Below are positions 53,253 to 63,008 of a DNA stretch of 64,000 nt, piece by piece. The stretch covers positions 186,001 to 250,000 of the forward strand of contig JANXOD010000016.1 in the NCBI GenBank assembly GCA_025353765.1. Reading direction: 5' to 3'. Each line of letters begins with the position of its first letter. The stretch's first letter is position 1. Under the pieces are notes generated by a model, which saw only the letters and a program-made list of their open reading frames with translations, was not told the origin of the DNA and made no database searches. Origin of the DNA: Sphingobacteriales bacterium. GTDB lineage: Bacteria > Bacteroidota > Bacteroidia > Sphingobacteriales > Sphingobacteriaceae. The position numbers and the translations under genes were made by a program.

Positions 53253-56200
53253 ATGAAAATACTTTTTACTTTCTTATCCTTAGCCAAAAAAAGAACACTT
53301 TTTATTTGGGTGACAATTATCTTCTTGTTTTCCAATCTCCAGGTGCAAGGGCAAATACAGATTTCTTTTGGAACTATGTACAACCCTGAACTTGTTACTG
53401 TTAAGGGTAAAAACTGCGATGGTGACGTTGTAAAATTTAAGGCATATCAATATCATATATCACCTTATGATGAATTTTTACCCCCTGTTTATGCAGTCAT
53501 ATTACATAGGGGGGACTCTTATGTGGATGATCCCGGATGGCCGTCAATAATAGTACAAGCTGAATATAAGTCTCCACTCCAGCCAAATGCTTTTGCAGAG
53601 CTAGGTAATGTAATTCCTGTTCCTACTTTTATTCCCCTATTGAATAGCACTTTTGTTCAAACGCAGTATATCAATCCACCGAAGGAAATTGCCGATAACC
53701 CCCCCTTTACCAGTCCCATGGCTATAAGTGTATATTGGGGCATACAATATTTAATGGACATGAATAATAAATTGTATCTCTGGGGGGATTAGATGAAGAA
53801 AGGCAAAACCCAATCGTTTGTAATCTTAGATCAACCATACCCAATGTAAATGCTTTTTTTAACAGAAAGGGAGAAAATTTTAACTTTTCAGTAAATGGTG
53901 GCATCCCCTATGTGAGTTTAGATATGATTGAACATGAAATGGCCCATGGCATGTTATACAACTCGGGTTTTAATAAAAATTATAGTAATCCTATTGATCC
54001 TACTGCAGTAGTTAAACATACCCGGGTGGCTGAAGTAGAGGAGGGAATAGCTTATACCATGGCTTTAGTTGCAAAAAATTATCGTAATCACGACGTTAAT
54101 CCCCTCGCCCCCATATCCTGGACACTTAATACGGAGATGGCACTCCCATCCGGAAATACCATTGATGTGGCTAATTTAAAAGGGTCTGGTTGGCCCAATA
54201 CGTATGGCGCCCTAATAAGTGCAGCAAATTATACCCTTTATGGGGAAGCTGCTTATGATAATGATAATGGATATGAAAAAAATGCAGGCGTAATATTAAA
54301 TTGGTTACGTCTGGTAACTTTAGGTGGAGACGGGCATATTGACGATGATGATGCAGCACCGGCATTCCATATTGAACCTATAGACCCAGATCCGCTTACT
54401 GCTATGGAGACAGCGTCCAGCTTTCTTTTTGGTCCAGCGTCAGATCTTAATACTGGAAACTATATATACGATATTCCTTCTTTAGCTCTAACTATATTAG
54501 ATAAAGTAGCAGCTAAAACCTCGGGGTACGAGGAGGGTACTCCAAAATATATTGCCATGTATGATGCCTGGTATGCGGTAGGAGTGATGGAAAAAAGGTA
54601 TTCAGGGACTATCAAGAATGAGAAACCAGTTATTGCATATGCACATAGCCTGTATAATAGCGTAGTTCCCATTGATGTGACCGAAGGAGATGTTATAATA
54701 GACAAAAGCGCAATTAATAAACCAAATAAACCCGGTCCTAATAAGATACGCATTTTAGAATCCCAAACTGGTTTACAAACAACTATAAAGACACTGATTC
54801 AGCATTCAGACGGGAACGCAGAAATTGCCTACGATGGGGATGAAGATGGGAATAACGATGCCTATAATAATAAAAAACGTGCCGAAGTGGTTACGGCGGT
54901 ACATTTTGCAAGCGAAAAAGCGGTAAAGTATATGGATAGTGTTTATGCCTATCACAGTATCGATATCAAATCATTTGTGGGGAAAGGGGTGAAAAATCCC
55001 GGTTTTAATACTGTTGATAAGAATTTCTATTATAGTTATCTAGGCCCAATTGACCTTCATCCAGCTGTAAGTATGGATTTGGTAGCTTCGGAAATCGGTT
55101 ACTCGGCAGCTATACTTAATACCACTTGGTCTTCCGGTGTCGAAATTGATGCAATATGCAGAGGATTGGGTGATGTTTTAGGCCTACAGGTTAAAAATGA
55201 TGAGCTTACTGCCCATGGAGACCCGACCCTGTGGACAATGGGTGAAAAACTTTATGGAGGTGTTGATTATTTGAGGAGTTTTTCTGATCCAAAATCTAGA
55301 AATCAACCCACTTACTATAAAGGTATCAATTATGATCAGTCTGGTACTGCTGATGCTGCCAAAACGAATAGCAGTCTAATAAATTATCTGCTTTATATTT
55401 TAGCAAATGGGAAAAATGGCAATTTGGATGACGACCCTGCTAAGCCCACGTATTCAGTACCGGCCATTGGAGTAGCTGCCGCCGAAAATATTGTATGGAA
55501 CGCAGTCATGAACTCTCAAACAGTAGATGTGCAGAGTTTCGCGGACTTAGCCAAGGCTGCTGAAGCTTCAGCACTAACCACCGCAGAATTAGATGCAGTA
55601 AAAGCAGCCTGTTATGCTATAGGTTTAGCCCCTACACCACTTCCGGAACTGGCCTCTACCCCTGTCAATGAGGCTGTTGATATTAACCCCTGGCCGGTTA
55701 AAATAAGCAAAGAGATTCTATATGCCGGCGCCTATGTAGGCTTACCGGATGGCCAAAGTTTAGAGAAGAAATGGGTGGTTGAAATTTCAAAGAACAAAGA
55801 TTTTAAAGGAGGCAAAACTTTCACCTTTCCAAGTAAAGAATTATTACTGGGAACCGATACGAAACTGGTAGGTGGTAAACTCTATGTGGAAACTACCATG
55901 AACCTCCGGCCCAATACTACCTATTACTGGAAAGTGCGAACCACCGAATTTGATGTAGCTAATTGCCATATGAGCTCCACGGCCTGTGTGGACATTCAAA
56001 AGCAACTTGCCGAGGGTTCAGACGACATCCGTTCGTTCACCACAGACTCCCGAGCAGTGACGGCTCTTCCATCAGAAGAGGACCCCTACCCATGGGGAGG
56101 TACCGAGTTTAAGTGTAACCGCCTGGATGCGGAAGATCCGGCCATTCCAATCAAGAACTACCATGTAAAGATCTATAAGCATGATTACTCTAATAATAAT

Positions 56201-57838
56201 TATCTGAGTAAAATCGCAGATGAATTCATTAACTCTGATCCGGCAAAGCTGATTCAGAGCCATACCGACGGCAAACTGATGCTGAATGCGGATGATTATT
56301 ATTTGTGGGAGGTATGTGCCACAGGCCAGCCGGATGTATTCAGTGATCCGAATGATCCCAACTATAAGGAGAACGAAGGGGAATATACTAAACAGATGTC
56401 TTTTCATACCCAAACACCCTTCACCTCTTCGCTGATGCAGGCTGATATTCATCCTTTCAATCCTCATGCGCTGGTGATTCCCTGGGAAGAAACAGATTCA
56501 AAAAATGCGGCCGGCTATGAAATCAGGATATATCGCGATAATGCCAAGCAAAAGTTAGTACATCCAGAAAGTGTACCACTCGGTGTCCCAGGCATTCCGG
56601 GCCAGGAGATCGATATGCTTGCCTTTAATAATGAACCAAAAAAAGATATATCGAATTATTATTATGAAGTGATCCCCGTTTCTCCTCCGCTTACCGGGGG
56701 TATTCCAGCAACACGTAACAATGGTAAAATGTCATCTTTATATCCTTTTGGAGTAAACCCATTGAATTTGCAGTGGTCAGAAACCAGGGCAGTACCAATA
56801 TCTCCCGATCTAAATACGGTTCTCTCTCCGGAGGGCGACCCGACCACTTTTACCTTTAAGTCGGTAACTTATGCCACTGAATATGTACTGGAAGTGGCCA
56901 GTCCGAATTTCATTAATCCTACCTACTCTCCTCCTCCAGTTCATGTGCCTGCAGCCAACTCACTAATCATGAGTGCCAATATGCAGGTAGCTCCAACAGG
57001 TTCTGGTTTCCAGTGGCGGGTAACGGCCATGAAGGGAAGTTTAAAAGGGCTAACGAGCGAGCCCATGTCGGCGATGTTTGCACCCGGCAAAATAAAGCTG
57101 CAATATCCTTTGGATGGGCAAAAAGGTATAACACTGGAAAACCCTGCCCCTTATATTTACTTTACTTCTGCTTATGGAATTCCGGATGGGGCTTACCTGA
57201 TATTTATTCGTGAGCAAAGTAATAACTCATTGGTCGACTCCTATACGGAGAAGATATTAGATCCCGGGCCCCAGTCCCTTGAATACATTGTGACTACGCC
57301 TTTACAGGAGGGCCATACGTATATATTAGATATTATGCCTGTAGATAAAAACGGGGGAGACATAAGTATACTGGAAAGTATCAGCACCTTTACAATGACT
57401 AAGGCGCCGCCACCGCCACCACCACCTTCTGCCAAGCATAAAATTATCATTACCTGGAATTGTGGTTGCGGTAACCCGAAAGATAATCAGGTTGGACAGT
57501 ATATTTTAGATGATCAAATCATGAGTGTTTCTACGGGTGACCCTATTGTCTTTGATTCCTATGTTACCGGTACCGATGAAAATGGCACTCCATTTCAAAC
57601 ACATCTGGAGTATGCCGACCTGTGGGATCCCAATCAGATTTTTGATCTGACGAGCTGGGTAGTAAATGCAGATATACCTTCTGGTGATTACAAGATTACG
57701 ATGGTCACCAAAAATATGTCTGCCTTTCCTAATACGGTATATTTTAATATTGAAGTGGATGGGAAGGTATTAGCTATTCAACCCCATCCCAATCCCAACT
57801 ATATGGATTCGGTCACCTTTACGATTACGATTCCATGA
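53253..57838 (+). pseudogene. Secreted tandem M4 (thermolysin-like) metalloprotein, frameshifted at a G6 run
   Basis: Two open frames form one gene. The first (53253-53792) has a signal peptide (1-36) and ends YWGIQYLMDMNNKLYLWGD at a TAG just after GGGGGG (53782-53787). Adding one G (or slipping back one) continues GLDEERQNPIVCNLR without a stop into the second frame, to 57838, about 1,528 residues in all. Domain one then has HEMAH (53933-53947) and the EVEEGIAYTMAL glutamate, but GYEKNAGVILNW replaces the GGVHTNSG His. Domain two (about 54895-55650) follows the same M4 layout but has SEIGY (55088-55102) for HExxH, so it is a pseudo-peptidase. Fn3-like modules and a polyproline linker follow. 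No T9SS domain is seen. Base composition rises in GC towards the 3' end. Confidence 0.8.
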
Positions 57839-57906
57839 GAAAATTAAAAGCATGTTTGAGGTTTATTTGAAGCCTGGTATGAAGTATTAAAATAAAAAAG
57901 ATAGAA

Positions 57907-58386
57907 ATGATGAAACATATAGCAAGACATATACTGTTAGGGGTCTTTGGGATGCTGATCCTGAATTCCGCCTCTGCCCAGCAGCGGGAAGAAAATCCGG
58001 CCGGCAGAAATGCCGCAAGCAGCAGGCCGGCCAGTCCGGATGTGATCTATGTGAAGGGGGTTCCGGCGGTGAAGGTGAAGAATATGGGTATGAGGAGCAA
58101 AACCTTGCAGAGAGAAGGGCTTCAGGTTTCTCCGGCTTATCCCAATCCGTTCGATAAGGAGATCAGTATCAATTATAGTATCCCCCGGGATGGACGGGTG
58201 AGTATAAAGATCCTGGATATTAATGGTCAGGTAGTTAAAGTTCTGGAGGGAAATAGCAGGCAGGGAACCCAGTCTGTGGTTTGGGATGGACGGGATGAGA
58301 AAGGGAATGAAGCAAAATCTGGGGTCTATCGCTGCTTGCTGGAATATAATGAAATGCAAAAGATATCTGTAGTAATGAAAAATTAG
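57907..58386 (+). CDS. Small secreted protein that is mainly a T9SS/FlgD-like sorting domain
   Basis: This 159-residue protein has a signal peptide (1-25, ending SASAQ), a short polar linker (residues 26-75) and a C-terminal domain of about 80 residues: SPAYPNPFDKEISINYSIPR, VSIKILDINGQVV, GTQSVVWDGRDEKGNEAKSGVYRC. This is the FlgD Ig-like/T9SS type A sorting fold. There is no other cargo, so it looks like a free-standing sorting domain. It lies 68 bases after the large M4 protein, which lacks such a domain, and has similar higher GC and codon use. They may have arrived together and act together (inference). Confidence 0.75.
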   Translation: MMKHIARHILLGVFGMLILNSASAQQREENPAGRNAASSRPASPDVIYVKGVPAVKVKNMGMRSKTLQREGLQVSPAYPNPFDKEISINYSIPRDGRVSIKILDINGQVVKVLEGNSRQGTQSVVWDGRDEKGNEAKSGVYRCLLEYNEMQKISVVMKN

Positions 58387-58416
58387 TGTAAGTAGGGTTC
58401 CATATTGGCGTTATTT

Positions 58417-58905
58417 TTACAAGACTTTTCTCATCACATAGTCATTTAGCACAAAGTGATGATAGGGGATGTCAATAGTTTGATATATCTCAAATCCGGT
58501 TGTTTTATAAAAACTAAATGCCGGGTTAGAACGATTAACATTTAATTCCAAAACTTCCCCTCCCTTTTGTTTAGATAGATTAGCAATATAATCAATTAGT
58601 TTTTTACCTGTTCCCTTACCTTGCTCTGAAGGTAAAATATATAGTTTATGTAATTTAAAGATATTATTTTCAGGCTCAATGGAGGAATAGGAGGCAAAAC
58701 CTACATATTCATTATCATTTTCTACCATTAAAAAATCAATCCCTTCCTTAAACTGTTGTTCTAGTGCCTTTAAGGAATACATTTCTGCCAGCATGAAAGT
58801 TATCTGATCTGAAGAAATGAAACCCCGGTAGGTTGGCCACCAGATTGCTTGTGCTAAACGATGAATAACGGGGATATCTATAATTGTTGCGGGTAGAATG
58901 GTCAT
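58417..58905 (-). CDS. GNAT-family N-acetyltransferase
   Basis: This is a 162-residue acetyltransferase. KLYILPSEQGKGTGKKLIDYI is the acetyl-CoA-binding motif A and ELNVNRSNPAFSFYKTTGFEIY the following strand-helix-strand. The N-terminal half (IHRLAQAIWWPTYRGFIS) is typical of GNAT enzymes acting on small molecules or peptides. It is convergent with the sorting-domain gene (30-base gap). The substrate is unknown. Confidence 0.87.
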   Translation of the reverse strand: MTILPATIIDIPVIHRLAQAIWWPTYRGFISSDQITFMLAEMYSLKALEQQFKEGIDFLMVENDNEYVGFASYSSIEPENNIFKLHKLYILPSEQGKGTGKKLIDYIANLSKQKGGEVLELNVNRSNPAFSFYKTTGFEIYQTIDIPYHHFVLNDYVMRKVL

Positions 58906-59080
58906 TATTTATTTCTGTTTCAGGTATGAATGATTAATAATACCAGTTTATTATTTAATTTACTCTTTTGTCACAATAACACTTTGAATATATGAGTTTC
59001 CTGTTCATTATAAGCCTATTTATTGTTGAATGATATATTTCGTTAAACCAAGGGTTATTTTATTATCATAAGATTTGTTG

Positions 59081-59088
59081 TATCTTCG
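59081..59088 (+). promoter_or_regulatory. Possible -7 element of the exporter operon
   Basis: TATCTTCG is close to the consensus TAnnTTTG and lies 92 bases before the 40-codon ORF and 218 bases before the exporter gene. The 275 bases between the GNAT gene (58905) and the small ORF hold no other convincing feature. Confidence 0.3.
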
Positions 59089-59180
59089 ATAGCAAAAATG
59101 ACGAATAAAGATGGCTGTAGATTATTTATTTCAATACGGTTGCAGTCGGACGGAAATTATTATATGACTGGTATAAATAC

Positions 59181-59303
59181 ATGGATCTTGAAAAATTAAA
59201 AATAATATATACTTATATAACTAAAATCCTGGCGGAATATATAGGATCATTAGAAGATATCTTTACTTCCATGCAAGCGCATGTTGGACTAACCGCAGTT
59301 TAA
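59181..59303 (+). CDS. 40-residue ORF just ahead of the peptide exporter
   Basis: The ORF starts ATG at 59181 (MDLEKLKIIYTYITKILAEY) and ends in TAA at 59301-59303, three bases before the exporter ATG at 59307. The first part is helical and has the loose shape of a leader (LxxEL..I-like) with a possible GS cleavage site (AEYIGS), leaving about 17 residues (LEDIFTSMQAHVGLTAV). C39 exporters normally cleave after GG/GA/GS. It could be the substrate precursor or simply a leader peptide for translational coupling. There is no known family. The call rests on position and length only. Confidence 0.4.
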   Translation: MDLEKLKIIYTYITKILAEYIGSLEDIFTSMQAHVGLTAV

Positions 59304-59306
59304 ACT

Positions 59307-61670
59307 ATGGCATATTATTTCCTAAAACAGCTCGACAGTATGGACTGTGGCCCGACCTGTCTGGCTATGATTTGTAAATATTACGGCAAGAATACTCCTG
59401 TGCAAATACTGCGGGAAAAAACCCAAATTGGAAAAGAAGGTGTAAACATGTTGGGAATAAGTGAAGCAGCAGAAAGCGTTGGTTTTCATACCATGGCTGC
59501 ACAGCTGAATTACCAACAATTAATAGAAGAGGCTACTCTTCCATGCATATTGCATTGGAATCAAAACCATTTTGTAATACTTCATAAAATAAAAAATAAA
59601 TTTAAATGGTTCAATGGAAGTAAAGAAAAGAAATTTATTATAGCCGATCCTGGTGAAGGAATTGTTACTATCAATGAAGATGATTTCAAAAAAGCCTGGT
59701 TTAGCAGTACATTAAAAGGGGAGCTAACAGGTATTGCTTTAATACTGCAACCAACACCAGTTTTTTATGAACAACGGGAAGATGAAGATGAAAAGTCTGA
59801 ATCAAAAAAGAAAGGGTTAAACTTTAAAAGTATATTCAGTTATGTATGGCCATACCAAAAGATGTTATTTCAGCTTTTGCTGGCTTTAGGTACTGCTTCC
59901 TTATTACAAATTTTTCTGCCTTTCCTTACACAAAGTGTAGTAGATACGGGTATTAATACTCAGAATCTACATTTTGTTTATATTGTATTATTGGCACAAA
60001 TGGCCTTAATCTCTGGGAAATTAATTGTTGAATTTATTCGAAGCTGGATTCTGCTTCACATAAGTACCCGAATAAATATTTCCATACTAACGGATTTCCT
60101 TATTAAACTGATGAAACTGCCGGCTAGTTTCTTTGACAGTAAAAAAACCGGTGACATCATACAACGGATTCATGATCATCAACGGATCCGGACTTTTTTG
60201 ACAGGATCTTCTGTAAATATTTTGTTTTCTCTGCTTAACCTGGTTTTACTATCCATGGTATTAGCTTTTTTTAACAGCACTGTTTTCCTCGTATTTTTGA
60301 TAGCTACCGTTCTTTATTCCTTGTGGATTGTGTTCTTTTTAAATAGAAGGAAACAGTTGGATTACAGGCAATTTGATGTTAGTTCCAAAGAGCAGAGTGT
60401 CACTATTCAAATGATTCAGGGAATGCAGGAGATAAAATTGCATGGCTGCGAAAAACCTGTGCGTTGGAACTGGGAACATATACAGGCAAAACTTTTTAAG
60501 TTAAGTGTCAAAAGTCTTGCTCTAGATCAATGGCAACAATCGGGAGCTTTTTTTATAAATGAGAGCAAAAATATTCTGATCACCTTCTTTAGTGCAAAAG
60601 CTGTAATTGATGGCAATATGACATTGGGTACAATGTTAGCCATACAATATATAATCGGACAGTTAAATAGTCCTATTGAGCAGATGATAGGATTTTTGCA
60701 TAGTTGGCAAGATGCTAAGATTAGCATGGACCGGTTAAATGAAATCCATCATATGGAAGATGAAGAGCCTGCAAGCAAATCGTTTATTTATGAATTGCCC
60801 TATTCTTTTACGCGTTCTTTAACCGGAGGCTATCAGTCACCCTCAACTTCTGATTTAAGCTTATCCGAAACTAATCAGGAAAATGATAGATATACCAATT
60901 TTACTGAAAAACTTACCGAAGACACTCCTTTGCCAGGCATTACTTTCAAAAATCTGACCTTTACATATACAGGTGCAGGAAATAGTCCTGTGTTGAAAGA
61001 CATAAATCTTTTTATCCCCAAAGGGAAAACAACAGCCATTGTGGGAGTAAGTGGCAGCGGGAAAACTACGTTGTTGAAATTATTGCTGAAGTTTTACGAA
61101 CCACAACGTGGGGAAATAAAGATAGGTGAATCTCCTTTAAGCATTATCAGTCATAAAGCATGGCGTAAACACTGTGGTGTGGTGATGCAGGATAGTTTTA
61201 TTTTTTCAGATACCATTGCACGCAATATTGCAATAGGTGCTGACAAAGTAGACATGCAGCTTTTGGGCCACGCAATTAACATAGCCAATATAAGTGATCT
61301 TATCGAAAGCCTTCCTCTGGGATACAATACCAAAATAGGAGCTGAAGGAAATGGTTTGAGTATGGGTCAGCGACAAAGGATATTAATTGCCCGGGCAGTA
61401 TATAAAAACCCGGAATTTGTATTTTTAGATGAAGCTACTAATAGTTTGGATGCCAATAATGAAAGCACTATTCTTGCAAATCTGGAAAGGTTTCTGCAAG
61501 GGAAAACCGTTTTAGTAGTAGCCCACCGCTTAAGCACCGTAAAAAATGCCGATCAAATTGTAGTGCTTCACCAAGGTGAGATATCAGAACGGGGAACCCA
61601 TCAGGAATTGATTAACCTGAAAGGAGAATATTACACATTGGTTAAAAATCAATTGGAGTTAGGAGACTAA
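59307..61670 (+). CDS. Peptidase-containing ABC exporter (C39 peptidase, PCAT)
   Basis: This is a 787-residue bacteriocin/microcin-type exporter. Its N-terminal C39 peptidase (1-150) has an intact site: Gln8, Cys14 in LDSMDCGPTCLAMI, His88 in NQNHFVILHK and Asp114 in IIADPGEG. A six-span membrane domain (about 175-470) follows, then the ATPase: Walker A VGVSGSGKTTLL (near residue 580), signature LSMGQRQRILIARA, Walker B FVFLDEATNSLD and H-loop VVAHRLST. Such proteins cut the leader from a peptide and export the rest. It is encoded right after a 40-codon ORF and 10 bases before an HlyD adaptor. Confidence 0.93.
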   Translation: MAYYFLKQLDSMDCGPTCLAMICKYYGKNTPVQILREKTQIGKEGVNMLGISEAAESVGFHTMAAQLNYQQLIEEATLPCILHWNQNHFVILHKIKNKFKWFNGSKEKKFIIADPGEGIVTINEDDFKKAWFSSTLKGELTGIALILQPTPVFYEQREDEDEKSESKKKGLNFKSIFSYVWPYQKMLFQLLLALGTASLLQIFLPFLTQSVVDTGINTQNLHFVYIVLLAQMALISGKLIVEFIRSWILLHISTRINISILTDFLIKLMKLPASFFDSKKTGDIIQRIHDHQRIRTFLTGSSVNILFSLLNLVLLSMVLAFFNSTVFLVFLIATVLYSLWIVFFLNRRKQLDYRQFDVSSKEQSVTIQMIQGMQEIKLHGCEKPVRWNWEHIQAKLFKLSVKSLALDQWQQSGAFFINESKNILITFFSAKAVIDGNMTLGTMLAIQYIIGQLNSPIEQMIGFLHSWQDAKISMDRLNEIHHMEDEEPASKSFIYELPYSFTRSLTGGYQSPSTSDLSLSETNQENDRYTNFTEKLTEDTPLPGITFKNLTFTYTGAGNSPVLKDINLFIPKGKTTAIVGVSGSGKTTLLKLLLKFYEPQRGEIKIGESPLSIISHKAWRKHCGVVMQDSFIFSDTIARNIAIGADKVDMQLLGHAINIANISDLIESLPLGYNTKIGAEGNGLSMGQRQRILIARAVYKNPEFVFLDEATNSLDANNESTILANLERFLQGKTVLVVAHRLSTVKNADQIVVLHQGEISERGTHQELINLKGEYYTLVKNQLELGD

Positions 61671-61679
61671 ATAATTTTT

Positions 61680-62996
61680 ATGCCACAAACCGATATCCCA
61701 GCTGAAGAGACTAAACTAGTATTGAATGATGAACTGGTAAGTGATGAAATGAATGATATCATCAGTTATCGGCCACATTGGATTATTCGATGGGGTATTA
61801 CGCTAATGGCTTTGGTTATTTCCAGTTTGCTATTAGTATCATGGTTTATTCAATATCCCGATGTGGTCACTTCACAATTATATTTGGTTGCAGTAAATGC
61901 CCCTAAAAAAGTAGTAGCCAGAACAGATGGAAAACTGGAAAAGTTATTTGTTAGTAATGGCACAGTAGTTAAAAAAAATCAAATCTTAGCTTTTTTGCAA
62001 AGTACCGGAAACCATCCGGAAGTACTTGATATCCGAGATTGGGTTACACAAACAGAGAGGGGTATTCAAAATGATCATCTGGAATACCTGGAACAGTCTC
62101 CTTTACCCGGTTGGAGTTCTTTAGGTGAATTACAGCCAGTGTATGTTGAATTTGAGCTTGTATATCAGGAAACATTACAAGTCCTTGAGCATGGTTTTTA
62201 TCCTCAAAAAATGCAAACTTTAAACCAGGACTTAACCTATTTGGCAGATCAGGATAAAATACTTGGAAAACAAAAAGAATTGCTTCAACAGGATTATGAG
62301 TTGCAAAAAACAGATTTTACGGCCCATGAAAAACTGGTAAATGGAAAGGCAATGGCACCTTTGGAATTAGGACAGGATCAAAGTAAACTCATTGCCAAGG
62401 CCAGTTCTATAGAACAGCTAGAGGCACAATTGCTGAATCAAAAAGTGAATCGCTTGAGCAAGCAAAAAGAAATTCTGGAATTAAATAAACAAATCGCAGA
62501 TCAGCGTAGCAAGTTTACTTCAGCCTTGTATCGTTTTAAAAGTCAAATTGATGAATGGATAAATCGCTATGTAGTATTAGCTCCTGATGAAGGCAGAATA
62601 CAATTTATTTCTTCTTTACAGCAAAACCAAAACATTCAGAACGGACAGGATTTATTTTTTGTAGCCCCGGATAACCGTTCTTTTTATGGGGAAATTGTTG
62701 CCCGTCAGGCAGGAATAGGAAAAATCAAAACAAATCAAAAAGTGATTATCAAATTGGAGAGTTATCCCAGTTCAGAATATGGATATTTGAATGGAAAAGT
62801 AGAATATATATCCCCTTTCCCGGTGAGAGACAGCAGTTTTGTAATACGTGTAGCTTTACCCGAAGGGATGAAAACCAACTATAATAAAGTGCTTCCTTAT
62901 AAAAACAACTTGAGAGCTGTGGCCGAAATCATTACTAAAGATAGGCGTTTATTAGAACGTTTTACATCTCAAATTAGTGATGCTATTAGAAGGTAA
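61680..62996 (+). CDS. HlyD-family membrane fusion protein
   Basis: This is a 438-residue adaptor with one membrane segment (WGITLMALVISSLLLVSWFI, about residues 38-58). A biotinyl-lipoyl-like half (KVVARTDGKLEKLFVSNGTVVKKNQILAFL) follows, then a long coiled coil (about 165-300) and the second half-domain with beta-barrel (YVVLAPDEGRIQFI ... GQDLFFVAPDNRSF). It spans the periplasm to link the exporter to an outer-membrane channel. It belongs to the same operon as the PCAT. No TolC-like gene is present nearby. Confidence 0.92.
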   Translation: MPQTDIPAEETKLVLNDELVSDEMNDIISYRPHWIIRWGITLMALVISSLLLVSWFIQYPDVVTSQLYLVAVNAPKKVVARTDGKLEKLFVSNGTVVKKNQILAFLQSTGNHPEVLDIRDWVTQTERGIQNDHLEYLEQSPLPGWSSLGELQPVYVEFELVYQETLQVLEHGFYPQKMQTLNQDLTYLADQDKILGKQKELLQQDYELQKTDFTAHEKLVNGKAMAPLELGQDQSKLIAKASSIEQLEAQLLNQKVNRLSKQKEILELNKQIADQRSKFTSALYRFKSQIDEWINRYVVLAPDEGRIQFISSLQQNQNIQNGQDLFFVAPDNRSFYGEIVARQAGIGKIKTNQKVIIKLESYPSSEYGYLNGKVEYISPFPVRDSSFVIRVALPEGMKTNYNKVLPYKNNLRAVAEIITKDRRLLERFTSQISDAIRR

Positions 62997-63008
62997 GCCA
63001 CTGGTATT

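Noticed and set aside
53782-53788. Canonical -1 slippery heptamer (X XXY YYZ) for programmed frameshifting
   Set aside because: In the zero frame the codons are TGG GGG GAT; the A-site codon would not re-pair after a -1 slip, so the classical tandem-slippage heptamer is not met. Single-codon slippage or indel of a G remains possible and is kept as a finding.
56072-56467. Minus-strand frame of 131 codons in the large M4-protein gene
   Set aside because: Shadow frame in a GC-richer stretch, without a start context or known motif.
57937-58359. Minus-strand frame of 140 codons opposite the sorting-domain gene
   Set aside because: The plus-strand protein has a signal peptide and a known fold; the minus frame has nothing recognisable.
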